A stretch of DNA of 64,000 nt from Stictocephala bisonia (taxonomy: Eukaryota; Arthropoda; Insecta; Hemiptera; Membracidae). The stretch spans positions 1-64,000 of the forward strand of contig JAQJVL010001217.1 of the NCBI GenBank assembly GCA_035578905.1. Direction: 5' to 3'. The translations under genes were made by a program, and so were the position numbers. Below the pieces are notes generated by a model, which saw only the letters and a program-made list of their open reading frames with translations, had not been told where the DNA came from and searched no databases. Shown here in pieces: positions 11,821-22,825 of the stretch; the stretch's first letter is position 1; each line of letters opens with the position of its first letter.

Positions 11821-13131
11821 ACAGACAGTGCTGCGAGTGGAATTCAGCTGTCCCTAATGCCGGCCGAACCTTAAGCATGTATCACTTCAATGCCACAAGA
11901 AGAGGCCGAAGGGCATTTTTTTTAAAGTTGCGGCTGCAATCTAGAAGATTCCAGAAATATAATCGGGAACGACCCTGACCACCACTTTAGAAGGTTATGT
12001 TGGTACCTATAGCCTAATTTACCATCATACTGGACAAATCTCATAACGTTTAGAGGTTACTAGATAGTCCGAGGAACCGGAAGCGACTGGCCATACCCCG
12101 CCACCATCGATGTATACTACTGTTAGAGTAGTATATATATCAATGCCCGCCACACACAGAGAGAGGGTGGAGCTTTCACAATTTCCGCACCATCAACCGT
12201 ATATAAACAAATTTTTTGTGAGAGTTGGAAAGTTATAGCTCATGAGTTTTGCTCTAAAATTAATTAACGGTTAAATATGAGAAGTTAATAAAAACTCTGC
12301 GTATAATTTAAAAATCGTATCCATATTTTTCGCTTTCTGAAGTAAAATTAAAAATGGTCTTAGGATTTTGTTCAATTTTTAATAAAGTTTTAACCTAAAA
12401 GTTCCTAACTTATCTGAACAAGATGTCCATACATTCCATTCAATGGTAATTCAAGTTTAATAACAAGTTGCAAACTATATTTAACAATTAATTAATGGTA
12501 AACCATTAAATTTTTTATATAAAAATTAAAAAACCTAATTTTTAATACTTATATAAATTAGTTATATTGTGGTATAGACATATTTATACCAAACATCAAT
12601 AACAAATTTAACAATTTTTTACGGTCACATTGATATATATAATAGTATACTATAGAACTATTTTCATTACCATTTAACTATGCAATTTGATTTTGTATGA
12701 ACTATTATTCATCGTGTCAAGCACAAATGTGAACGCATTGTCAGAATATTTCTTTCCAAATTATTAGCCTACTAAGTAAAACATTAAAACATAAAATATG
12801 TTTTGTCAGTTTATATATAAAAGCAGCTAGTACGCCATATTTAACCCTACCTATTTTATATCAATTTAAAAAAAATAAATATTTCTCATGATTTTTTTCA
12901 GAGATTATTTAAATTTTAACTCAGCGGCGTTTTGAAGTTTATTTCATTTCTATAATATTATCAGGATGTTCTAAGTTTACGCCTGGAAAATAATCTCAAC
13001 AAAAAATCATTCCAACCTACTTGATGTCTGACTTCTTGGGCATCGTCATCAGCATGTCTGAGGCAGTTAGTCAAGGTGCGTGTCTGCGGAAACCTCTTAG
13101 TAATTAGCTGATTGCTGACTGCTGTTAACGA
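11821..13131. other. Unique sequence, no gene seen
   Basis: A moderately GC-rich first part (11821-12180) is followed by very AT-rich DNA. A small hairpin TATACTAC/GTAGTATA sits near 12112-12136. The short open frame on the minus strand (12961-13143) ends inside the first 87-bp repeat and has no recognisable domain. Confidence 0.45.
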
Positions 13132-15220
13132 TTCCATCTGCAATATTTAGAGTCATCACGACTAGTTAGATGTTCCGTCTAATACGTTTACTTTCACATA
13201 TCATCACTGCTACAATTGTTCCATCTGCAATATTTAGAGTCATCACGACTAGTTAGATGTTCCGTCTAATACGTTTACTTTCACATATCATCACTGCTAC
13301 AATTGGTCCATCTGCAATATTTAGAGTCATCACGACTAGTTAGATGTTCCGTCTAATACGTTTACTTTCACATATCATCACTGCTACAATTGTTCCATCT
13401 GCAATATTTAGCGTCATCACGACTAGTTAGATGTTCCGTCTAATACGTTTACTTTCACATTTCATCACTGCTACAATTGTTCCACCTGCAATATTTAGAG
13501 TCATCATGACTAGTTAGATGTTCCGTCTAATACGTTTACTTTCACATATCATCACTGCTACAATTGTTCCATCTGCAATATTTAGAGTCATCACGACTAG
13601 TTAGATGTTCCGTCTAATACGTTAACTTTCACATATCATCACTGCTACAATTGTTCCATCTGCAATATTTAGAGTCATCACGACTAGTTAGATGTTCCGT
13701 CTAATACGTTTACTTTCACATATCATCACTGCTACAATTGTTCCATCTGCAATATTTAGAGTCATCACGACTAGTTAGATGTTCCGTCTAATACGTTTAC
13801 TTTCACATATCATCACTGCTACAATTGTTCCATCTGCAATATTTAGAGTCATCACGACTAGTTAGATGTTCCGTCTAATACGTTTACTTTCACATATCAT
13901 CACTGCTACAATTGTTCCATCTGCAATATTTAGCGTCATCACGACTAGTTAGATGTTCCGTCTAATACGTTTACTTTCACATATCATCACTGCTACAATT
14001 GTTCCATCTGCAATATTTAGCGTCATCACGACTAGTTAGATGTTCCGTCTAATACGTTTACTTTCACATATCATCACTGCTACAATTGTTCCACCTGCAA
14101 TATTTAGAGTCATCATGACTAGTTAGATGTTCCGTCTAATACGTTTACTTTCACATATCATCACTGCTACAATTGTTCCATCTGCAATATTTAGAGTCAT
14201 CACGACTAGTTAGATGTTCCGTCTAATACGTTTACTTTCACATATAATCACTGCTACAATTGTTCCATCTGCAATATTTAGAGTCATCACGACTAGTTAG
14301 ATGTTCCGTCTAATACGTTTACTTTCACATATCATCACTGCTACAATTGTTCCATCTGCAATATTTAGAGTCATCACGACTAGTTAGATGTTCCGTCTAA
14401 TACGTTTACTTTCACATATCATCACTGCTACAATTGTTCCATCTGCAATATTTAGAGTCATCACGACTAGTTAGATGTTCCGTCTAATACGTTTACTTTC
14501 ACATATCATCACTGCTACAATTGTTCCATCTGCAATATTTAGAGTCATCACGACTAGTTAGATGTTCCGTCTAATACGTTTACTTTCACATATCATCACT
14601 GCTACAATTGTTCCACCTGCAATATTTAGAGTCATCATGACTAGTTAGATGTTCCGTCTAATACGTTTACTTTCACATATCATCACTGCTACAATTGTTC
14701 CATCTGCAATATTTAGAGTCATCACGACTAGTTAGATGTTCCGTCTAATACGTTTACTTTCACATATCATCACTGCTACAATTGTTCCATCTGCAATATT
14801 TAGAGTCATCACGACTAGTTAGATGTTCCGTCTAATACGTTTACTTTCACATATCATCACTGCTACTATTGTTCCATCTGCAATATTTAGAGTCATCACG
14901 ACTAGTTAGATGTTCCGTCTAATACGTTTACTTTCACATATCATCACTGCTACAATTGTTCCACCTGCAATATTTAGAGTCATCACGACTAGTTAGATGT
15001 TCCGTCTAATACGTTTACTTTCACATATCATCACTGCTACAATTGTTCCATCTGCAATATTTAGAGTCATCACGACTAGTTAGATGTTCCGTCTAATACG
15101 TTTACTTTCACATATCATCACTGCTACAATTGTTCCATCTGCAATATTTAGAGTCATCACGACTAGTTAGATGTTCCGTGTAATACGTTTACTTTCACAT
15201 ATCATCACAGCTACAATTGT
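13132..15220 (+). repeat. 87-bp tandem array, 24 copies
   Basis: Each unit starts TTCCATCTGCAATATTTAGA and ends CATCACTGCTACAATTG; starts fall at 13132, 13219, 13306 and so on in 87-bp steps. Copies are almost identical. A linked variant (TTCCACCTG with CATCATGACT) occurs at about 13480, 14089 and 14611, that is 7 x 87 and 6 x 87 bp apart, showing block amplification. Although 87 is a multiple of three, each unit contains stops, so no long frame results. Confidence 0.96.
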
Positions 15221-15274
15221 TCAATTTTCTTTGACTTTCTTTTTTAGGTAAAACTAATTTTGTTTTAATTTTTT

Positions 15275-15302
15275 ATCGCTTCTCGGCCTTTAGCAATAAT
15301 CT
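15275..15302 (+). pseudogene. U2 snRNA 5'-end fragment
   Basis: ATCGCTTCTCGGCCTTT (15275-15291) is identical to the first 17 nucleotides of the highly conserved U2 snRNA. Downstream similarity fades at once (AGCAATAATC where U2 has TGGCTAAGATC), and the branch-point recognition region GTAGTA is not present at the expected distance. This is a truncated pseudogene or the head of a snRNA-derived SINE, not a functional gene. It lies between two tandem arrays. Confidence 0.6.
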
Positions 15303-15389
15303 AACTTCTGTTAACTCCGGCTAGGGATCATCTTGATCTGGCTGTTGAGCAGTTTTGGCTGTTCCTATTCGAAAGCAAAACTCCCTCAA

Positions 15390-17216
15390 CCTACTAAGGA
15401 ATTGTATTAGACAACGTCTATCCCAGTGTAATAGTTGCGGGGAATCCGAAAAGAAGCAACGTCTATCTCAGTCTAATAGTTGCAGGGAATCCGGACAGTA
15501 GGCAATGTCTATCCCAGTGTAATAGTTGTGGGGAAACCGGACAGTAGGCAACGTCTATCCCAGTGTAATAGTTGCGGGTAATCCGGACAGTAGGCACGTC
15601 TATCTCAGTGTAATAGTTGCAGGGAATCCGGACAGTAGGCAACGTCTATCTCAGTGTAATAGTTGTGGGGAAACCGGACAGTAGGCAACGTCTATCCCAG
15701 TGTAATAGTTGTGGGGAAACCGGACAGTAGGCAACGTCTATCCCAGTGTAATAGTTGTGGGGAAACCGGACAGTAGGCAACGTCTATCCCAGTGTAATAG
15801 TTGTGGGGAAACCGGACAGTAGGCAACGTCTATCCCAGAGTAATAGTTGTGGGTAAACCGGACAGTAGGCAACGTCTATCTCAGTGTAATAGTTGCAGGG
15901 AATCCGGACAGTAGGCAACGTCTATCCCAGTGTAATAGTTGTGGGGAAACTGGACAGTAGGCAACGTCTATCCCAGTGTAATAGTTGCGGGGAATACATA
16001 CAGTAGGCAACGTCTATCTAAGTATAATAGATGCAGGAAATCCGGACAGTAGTCAACGTCTATCCCAGAGTAATAGTTGCAGGGAATGCGGACAGTAGTC
16101 AACGTCTATCCCAGAGTAATAGTTGCAGGGAATCCGGACAGTAGTCAACGTCTATCCCAGAGTAATAGTTGCAGGGAATCCGGACAGTAGTCAACGTCTA
16201 TCCCAGTGTAATAGTTGCAGGGAATCCAGACAGTAGTCAACGTCTATCCCAGTATAATAGTTGCGGGTAATCCGAACAGTAGTCAACGTCTATCCCAGTA
16301 TAATAGATGCAGGGAACCCGGACAGTTGGCAACGTCTATCCCAGTGTAATAGTTGTGGGGAAACCGGACAGTAGGCAACGTCTATCCCAGAGTAATAGTT
16401 GCAGGGAATCCGGACAGTAGTCAACGTCTATCCCAGAGTAATAGTTGCAGGGAATCCGAACAGTAGTCAACGTCTATCCCAGTGTAATAGTTGTGGGGAA
16501 ACCGGACAGTAGGCAATGTCTATCCCAGTGTAATAGTTGTGGGGAAACCGGACAGTAGGCAACGTCTATCCCAGAGTAATAGTTGCAGGGAATCCGGACA
16601 GTAGTCAACGTCTATCCCAGAGTAATAGTTGCAGGGAATACAGACAGTAGGCAACGTCTATCCCAGTGTAATAGATGCAGGGATCCCGGACAGTAGGCAA
16701 CGTCTATCCCAGTGTAATAGTTGCGGGTAATCCGAACAGTAGTCAACGTCTATCCCAGTGTAATAGTTGCGGGGAATACAGACAGTAGGCAACGTCTATC
16801 CCAGAATAATAGATGCAGGGAATCCGGACAGTAGTCAACGTCTATCCCAGAGTAATAGTTGCAGGGAATCCGGACAGTAGGCAACGTCTATCCCAGTGTA
16901 ATACTTGCGGGGAATCCGGACAGTAGTCAACGTCTATCCCAGTATAATAGATGCAGGGAACCCGGACAGTAGTCAACGTCTATCCCAGTGTAATAGTTGT
17001 GGGGAACCCAGACAGTAGGCAACGTCTATCCCAGAGTAATAGTTGCAGGGAATCCGGACAGTAGTCAACGTCTATCCCAGTGTAATAGTTGCAGGGAATA
17101 CAGACAGTAGGCAACGTCTATCCCAGTGTAAAAGTTGTGGGTAATCCGGAAAGTAGACAACGTCTATCCCAGTGTAATATATGCGGGGAATCCGGACAGT
17201 AGGCATCGTCTATCCC
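15390..17216 (+). repeat. 46-bp minisatellite, left part of the large array (about 39 copies)
   Basis: The unit GGCAACGTCTATCCCAGTG followed by TAATAGTTGTGGGGAAACCGGACAGTA-type sequence repeats every 46 bp, with occasional 1-bp indels. Variants (GTAGGC or GTAGTC, TTGCAGGG or TTGTGGGG, TAATAGATG) are interspersed. It is interrupted at 17217 by the DNA transposon and resumes on its far side, so it is one array with the 22826-30890 segment. Confidence 0.95.
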
Positions 17217-17219
17217 ATT

Positions 17220-17720
17220 TAGCCCAGTCAATGAAGGTTTTGTGTCGCAACTAATTAGGGGAAAGCTGAATTTTTGCAGGGTGTTAGTATACAAGGTAAA
17301 CAATAAAAAATGACAAAGTCCCGACCCCCACCCCTCTTGCTTTCCCCCCAACCCCCTCCCAAACATCGCAAGAGCAGTACTTTGGTTAAATACTCATAGC
17401 TCGAAAACTAATAAAGTTACAGACGTGATTCTTTTTTTATATTACACCTAACAATATGGCAAACAAATTATGTACTTAAAATTTTTATGTGTATAACTTC
17501 GTTTAACCGTAATACTGATATACATGCAAAAAAATGCCTCTGCTAATTACAAAAACCAATTATATCATTTTATCCTTGCATTGTGGAAAGAAACGTCTTC
17601 AATAAAACTTGTAGATAATTTAATTAGCTTTAAAATTATGTATCTAACATTGCTTACCGTTGAAATTATGGCTTCATAGAGAGCGATAAAACACTAGCGG
17701 GTATAGCGCTGTGCCGACCC
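17220..17720 (+). repeat. Left terminal inverted repeat of the DNA transposon
   Basis: About 500 bp that recur inverted at 22300-22822. Near-identical blocks include GTCGCAACTAATTAGGGG, the run encoding TGCAGGGTGTTAGTATACAA, ATACATGCAAAAAAATGCC and GCATTGTGGAAAGAAACG. Compared with the right arm it lacks about 10 bp near 17240 (AAAAAAATGCCC). The inner limit near 17690-17720 (AGAGAGCGAT) is where similarity fades. Confidence 0.9.
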
Positions 17721-18853
17721 CACGCTGCTCATAGCAGTGCCGCTGCCGCCGTTGACTCGCCGCTGAGGGGCATCGTACTTGTATCTCGTATTTGTGTACT
17801 CGTATCCGTAGTCTTAAGTTATTTAGAGTAGCAATATAATAATTTTCACTTAAGGGTCCATAAGAAAATAAAGATTTAGTTCACTTGTATCACTGATAAA
17901 TAACCAAATTTTACTGTATAGGCTCTGTTGTTTAGTTTAAAAATCTTAGTTTTGTGATACAATAAATGCAAGATAGTATTTTCTATATATATCAAAACCA
18001 GTATAGTATTTTTATAGCTTCTTATTTCCATAAGAATGAAGGAGCTCCTAGTACCCATTTATTTAAGGTGCTCTCAGTTATTCCTCGGCCATGAGTTAGA
18101 CCTCCTATTGTTTTTAAAGATTTCATCAATGATTGCTCTATACACGTCACTCCAATTGCCAGACCAGAACTCATCTTTTCTTCTAATAGTGAAGAGACCT
18201 TTTGTCACAAAGATATCGTACTCTGTCTTAGTCAGCTTTGATTTGAGTTTCTTCATTTCTTGGACATACATCTGAGCAGATTTTGCATAAGGAATGTGTC
18301 CTGCAGCATGAAAGTAAGGAAGCATATCATTGATAGTGTCTAGGTGCAATTTCCAGTTCCCCGTTCTCTCTGCTAGAATAAAATTTAGCATTAGGTCGAT
18401 TTGCTGAATTAGATTTAGCCAGAGCTTTGATGTTCTGCTCTCAGACTTCTTTAAATTGATGAGGTCTGTCAGCTTTGCCAAGGCTGATTGAATGGATTTA
18501 TCATCACACGCAGTTGCTTGAGTAATATCACAGTGAGAAAGTTGGTCATAAACTGTTTAAACCTCGTTACAAAACACACTTGAACGTACCTCTTCATCTT
18601 CTGTCACTTGTTCAACAATAGCAGCATAGGTTAATTATGTATGCTCTCACAGCTCTAGCGAAGGCATGTCCAGTAAGCATGAGTTTCACCGTTGCCTTAC
18701 CATAGACAGTCTCCCACAATGACTCTATTCCACTACCTTCCATTATACGACCAATGTATCCCACGTACGACATAAACAAATGGAAACCTCCCAACCTTAC
18801 AACAATCCTTGACAAATCAGATTGATCTTCAGAGCCAGCAACGATTTCCATTG

Positions 18854-19163
18854 CTTTTAAGTATAGTGGCTGGTCAAAGGTCACATGTATGTTTCCTTGT
18901 TCTTGCTACACTGTTCAGCTACAAAACACAATGCTGTATATACTGATGATGGGTTATTTGGATCAATGTCTATAAAAGGAATAGCCATAATGTATGAAGT
19001 GTCCTGCCCTTTTAAGTATAGTGGCTGGTCAAAGGTCACATGTATGTTTCCTTGTTCTTGCTACACTGTTCAGCTACAAAACACAATGCTGTATATACTG
19101 AAGATGGGCTATTTGGATCAATGTCTATAAAAGGAATAGCCATGATGTATGAAGTGTCCTGCC
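18854..19163. repeat. 155-bp tandem duplication inside the transposase-like ORF
   Basis: CTTTTAAGTATAGTGGCTGG at 18854 recurs at 19009, and the following 155 bp are almost identical in both copies (one difference is CTGATGATGGG against CTGAAGATGGG). 155 is not a multiple of three, so the duplication shifts the frame. It explains two near-identical short open frames on the plus strand here. Confidence 0.93.
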
Positions 19164-19675
19164 CTTTTAATTTTCTAGTTGAGACACTCATAAAACCATT
19201 CCAGCCTGGTTGGATGTTACATCCGCTGACCCATAACAGATTAAGTGTATGAATAAAGGATACTGTGTTTGCAGTTATTTTCCTCAACGATATGGCACCT
19301 GAGAAGTCTTCCATAACAATACGAGCTAAGCCACTGGTTTTTCGCTTAATATACGACCGTTTACGGGTTTCTTCTGCAATCTTAAATGGTCCATCAACTA
19401 ATCTAGGTACTTCTGAGGTGATAGAGACATGTGACGATGGAGTGATGCATGCAATTCCTCCCATCGCATTAAATGTGTTCAAGCCATCTAACGATCTTAC
19501 GTTAACATCAGCGTTGTCGAAAACGTATTGTGTAAAGGAATCAGATTCTATGACTGGGGGGCCATTCGTGATTAAAGACCTTACATAACTGTCACTTTCA
19601 TAGTATGAGGAACATACTCCCAGCGCAGAAAGTACCTCAATCAAATTTTTTGACCCATGACTTACTTGACTTATT

Positions 19676-21311
19676 TCCTTTAATCCCGAGGGGGACGTAG
19701 GGCCGCAACAAATGATCTCCACCGAACTCGATTCTGGGCCATCCGCTTTGCCTCTCCCCAGCTCTTGCCTTCTTCTTTTAGCTCCTTCTCAACCGATCTC
19801 CTCCATGTCATCCTTGGCCTGCCCCTCTTCCTGCTTCCCTGTGGGTTCCAATCCAGAGCTTGGCGGCTGATGTTGTTATTCTCTTTCCTTAAAGTGTGTC
19901 CTATCCACCCATATTTTCTTTTTTTAACTATATCAGCAACAGGGGATGTTTGCGCCCTCCTCCATAATTCTTCGTTAGTGATCATGTCAGGCCATCGGAC
20001 ACCTAAAATTCTTCTCAGGCACCGGTTTATGAAAACCTGGAGTTTGGCTGTTATTGTTTTTGTAACTTTCCAAGTTTGACAACCATAAAGAAGTACAGAA
20101 GTTACATTTGTTCCAAAGATTCTGAGTTTAGTGCTTCTTCTTAGTTGGTTTGATCGCCAAATTGGTGCTAGTTGGGCAAAAACTCCCTTGGCTTTTCTGA
20201 TCCTCTGTGCCACATCTTTTTCTGTCCCCCCTGACGTAGATACTATACTTCCAAGATAGACAAACTCTTCCACTCTCTCAATGACCTTGCCATTCAGCTC
20301 CAGTTGTTGGTTGTCCCTTTCATTTATTCTCATTTCTTTAGTTTTTTCCAAATTAATTTTTAAACCAACTTTTTTCCCTTCTCTGTCAAGATCTCTGAGC
20401 TTATCTTCCATATCTATTCTTCTATGAGCAATAATGCACAAGTCATCGGCGAAATCTATGTCTTCGAGTCTATCAGTGAGTCCCCACCGCAGTCCTCTGG
20501 GCCTTCTTGCTATTTTCCTCATCACTCCATCCAAAACCATTAGGAAGATGATTGGCGACAACAAACAACCCTGCCTAACCCCAGTCTTTATACTGAATGA
20601 ATCTGAATGTACTATCTGGCATTTGTAATCTTCATAAATAAGTTGGATGAGATTGATTATTTTCTTTGGGACTCCAAAATATTTTAAAGCTTTCCATATC
20701 GATTGCCTGCTAATAGAATCGAAAGCTTTTTCAAAGTCAACAAAGGACCGGTATAATGGTGTTTGATATTCGGAACTTTGTTCAATTACTATCCTTAAGG
20801 TAGTAATCATATCTATACATGAATAGTCCCTTCTAAAACCCGCTTGCTCTCTCCTTAATTTGGTGTCCACTACTTCTTTGATTCTGTTGAGAATTATTCT
20901 TGTTAGTATTTTACTTGGCACTGAAAGCAATGTAATCCCTCTCCAATTAGTACAGAGTGATGTGTCCCCTTTCTTTGGGATCTTTATAAGCAGACCATTT
21001 TTCCAATCTTCTGGTATTTCTTCCTTCTCCCACACATCTTTTAACAGATCCTGAAATATGGTTGCAGTTACTTCCACATCAGCTTTCAACATTTCCGGGG
21101 TAATGTTGTCCACTCCTGGGGCTTTCCCATTTTTCATTTCCTTAAGGGCTGTTACTATTTCTGCTCTTGTTGGTATTGTCACATTTATTCTTGGGTCTTC
21201 CAGAGGTTGTTGCTCCAAGTCCTCCTCACCAATTCCGACATCCGCTTGTTCAGTGCCCCCTTCAACTTCTCTGTTCAGCAATTCTTCAAAGAACTCTTTC
21301 CATACCTTCAT
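19676..21311 (-). mobile_element. Nested RTE-like non-LTR retrotransposon, 5'-truncated
   Basis: This segment interrupts the transposase-like ORF between SLYLNR and QVSHGSKNL. TTATT at 19671-19675 and again at 21312-21316 fits a 5-bp target duplication, and joining the flanks there restores the host reading frame. The element lacks the apurinic endonuclease and the 5' part of the RT, so it is a 5'-truncated target-primed insertion. Its 3' end follows the RT stop almost directly with a short ATTAAAGGA tail. Confidence 0.85.
19680..21311 (-). CDS. Reverse transcriptase (partial) of RTE-like LINE
   Basis: An open frame of 543 codons without internal stops. It shows RT blocks in order: NGKAPGVDNITPEMLK (61-76), KKGD and NWRGITLLSVPSK (113-134), AGFRR (157-161), DFEKAFDSI (192-200), GVRQGCLLSP (244-253), the catalytic FADD (287-290), and GLKINLEKTKEM (316-327). 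After the thumb follows the C-terminal region with YGCQTW (409-414), LRRILGVRWPD (432-442) and RKRGRPRMTWRR (494-505). This arrangement is typical of RTE-clade and related LINEs. The real protein would begin upstream with an endonuclease domain; the first methionine here lies at the truncation point and is not a true start. The intact frame contrasts with its decayed host ORF, suggesting a younger insertion. Confidence 0.85.
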   Translation of the reverse strand: MKVWKEFFEELLNREVEGGTEQADVGIGEEDLEQQPLEDPRINVTIPTRAEIVTALKEMKNGKAPGVDNITPEMLKADVEVTATIFQDLLKDVWEKEEIPEDWKNGLLIKIPKKGDTSLCTNWRGITLLSVPSKILTRIILNRIKEVVDTKLRREQAGFRRDYSCIDMITTLRIVIEQSSEYQTPLYRSFVDFEKAFDSISRQSIWKALKYFGVPKKIINLIQLIYEDYKCQIVHSDSFSIKTGVRQGCLLSPIIFLMVLDGVMRKIARRPRGLRWGLTDRLEDIDFADDLCIIAHRRIDMEDKLRDLDREGKKVGLKINLEKTKEMRINERDNQQLELNGKVIERVEEFVYLGSIVSTSGGTEKDVAQRIRKAKGVFAQLAPIWRSNQLRRSTKLRIFGTNVTSVLLYGCQTWKVTKTITAKLQVFINRCLRRILGVRWPDMITNEELWRRAQTSPVADIVKKRKYGWIGHTLRKENNNISRQALDWNPQGSRKRGRPRMTWRRSVEKELKEEGKSWGEAKRMAQNRVRWRSFVAALRPPRD

Positions 21312-22299
21312 TTATTCTATTTAAATATAGAGACAAAGAAGTTTGTATTGACGATAGGAAGGACTTTGGTCTTACAGCGGACATTATTGAATGGTTTATC
21401 ACAGTACGTTTTCTGCTTATGTCAGAGCTCGAGTTTTTAGTTCGTTTTTTGGTCACCGTAGACGTAAATAGTGCCAATGTTTCAGGAATCAAATCATTTG
21501 GTATGGTACTTACTTCCTTCGCTCTTGAATACTTTCCACAGTCATAATTCATTTTTTTGGACATCTTCCCTAACAATTTCTACTGCTGTTCTAACAATTC
21601 TTTTGCGTTCTTCTTCAGAACTGGTTTCTCTGTTTTTGTACCAAGAATCTAAAACTTTGTGACTAGTATGTGACATACCTTAAATACTTTTCTTTCCAGA
21701 TAAAATTATGCACAACTAGCCTATCTTTGAAAAAATCTACAAGTTTTGCTGATAATGGCCGTCCTACCTTTTGTTCACTACTTTTAGGTTTACAAAAGTT
21801 CTTATAACATTGCCCATGGAACGGCTTCAGCGGCAACTAAATCAATAACATCTAAAAGCCTAGACTTAACTTTACAGGCCCAATCATCACTCCTAACATC
21901 ACAAGCATTGAGGAGCATTTGCTTTATTTCAATAGTTGAAACCTCGTGAATTTTGGTTCGGTACTTATATGGAAGTTTAGCGTCAAAAACCGCACGTTCT
22001 CCACATAACAAACAATCATGATTGAAATCAAATGTGTTGTCTAATTTTCTGAGAAAGTGCTGCGGTGTAGAAGGTTCTGCATTTTGCTGCTTTAATGTTG
22101 CTAGGTCTGGTATAATTTCGCCTACATGTAGAATGTACCTTTATTAAATCGACATTAGCAAGTAATTTATGAATCTCGTCTTAATTCCAGAAACAGTATT
22201 CAACAAGATACGTACTAACTACTGTCTACGAACAAGTTACAACATGCAGTCCGACGCATGGAGACATCCAAGCGCCTGACGAGTCACTGCTAGAAGCGG

Positions 22300-22822
22300 C
22301 GCCGCGCCGGCGGTGCAGTGTCCGCTACTGTTTAATCGCTCTCTATAAAGCAACTACGTCATTAAATAGCTTGACTAGACCCATCATATTGAAGCTAATT
22401 AAATTGTCTATAAGTTTTGCTGAAGACGTTTCTTTCCACAATGCAAGGATAAAATGATATAATTGGTTAAAGTAAGTTTTTGTAATTAGCAGAGGCATTT
22501 TTTTGCATGTATATCAGTATTACGGTTAAACGAAGTTATACACATAAAAATTTTAAGTACATAATTTGTTTGCCATATTGTTAGGTGTAATATAAAAAAA
22601 GAATCACGTCTGTAACTTTATTAGTTTTCGAGCTATGAGTATTTAACCAAAGTACTGCTCTTGCGATGTTTGGGAGGGGGTTGGGGGGAAAGCAAGAGGG
22701 GTGGGGGTCGGGACTTTGTCATTTTTTATTGTTTACCTTGTATACTAACACCCTGCAAAAATTCAGCTTTCCCCTAATTAGTTGCGACAAAGGGCATTTT
22801 TTTACCTTTATTGACTGGGCTA
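22300..22822 (-). repeat. Right terminal inverted repeat of the DNA transposon
   Basis: Inverted partner of 17220-17720. It ends ATTGACTGGGCTA at 22822. The inner part (22300-22450) is clearly diverged from the left arm and the outer about 370 bp nearly identical, so the arms are not being perfectly homogenised. The open frame from 22666 is only the TIR read through into the minisatellite. Confidence 0.9.
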
Positions 22823-22825
22823 ATT

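Larger units (their letters stand above)
18074..22138 (-). pseudogene. Broken transposase-like ORF of the DNA transposon (arthropod multi-copy family)
   Basis: Reading the minus strand, pieces of one protein appear in order. First comes 22138-21810, with a CLLC motif and a segment ending VAAEAV. Next is 21820-21576, in shifted frames, with KNFCKPKSSEQKVGRP. Next is 21576-21317, with IMSAVRPKSFLSS and SLSLYLNR. The RTE-like LINE interrupts here. Then 19670-19036 resumes with SKNLIEVLSALGVCSSYYE and the motif DNADVNVRSLDG at 19483-19518. Then 18880-18612 has GGFHLFMSYVGYIG and ARAVRAY. Last is 18481-18074, with LNFILAERTGNW and HIPYAKSAQMY. I recognise this order of motifs from uncharacterised proteins repeated in many arthropod genomes. 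At least four frameshifts, a stop near 18560 and a 155-bp duplication make it non-functional. The D-rich DNADxN motif could contribute to a DDE-type catalytic site (inference). Confidence 0.8.
17220..22822. mobile_element. Long-TIR DNA transposon (5.6 kb) inserted in the minisatellite
   Basis: The left end TAGCCCAGTCAAT (from 17220) is mirrored by ATTGACTGGGCTA (to 22822). The inverted similarity then continues for about 0.5 kb on both sides. The flanks read CCC-ATT at 17217-17219 and ATT-TCAATAG at 22823-22825. Removing the element and one ATT restores a minisatellite unit (compare CCCATTTTAATAGATG at about 23238), supporting a 3-bp target duplication. Inside are a frameshifted transposase-like ORF on the minus strand (18074-22138) and a nested LINE (19676-21311); without the LINE the element would be about 4.0 kb. 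Long TIRs with a 3-bp duplication and this ORF family would suit an Academ-like element, but the superfamily is inference. Confidence 0.88.

Noticed and set aside
13132..17216. CRISPR array
   Set aside because: Units are contiguous near-identical tandem copies with no unique spacers, and the sequence is eukaryotic.
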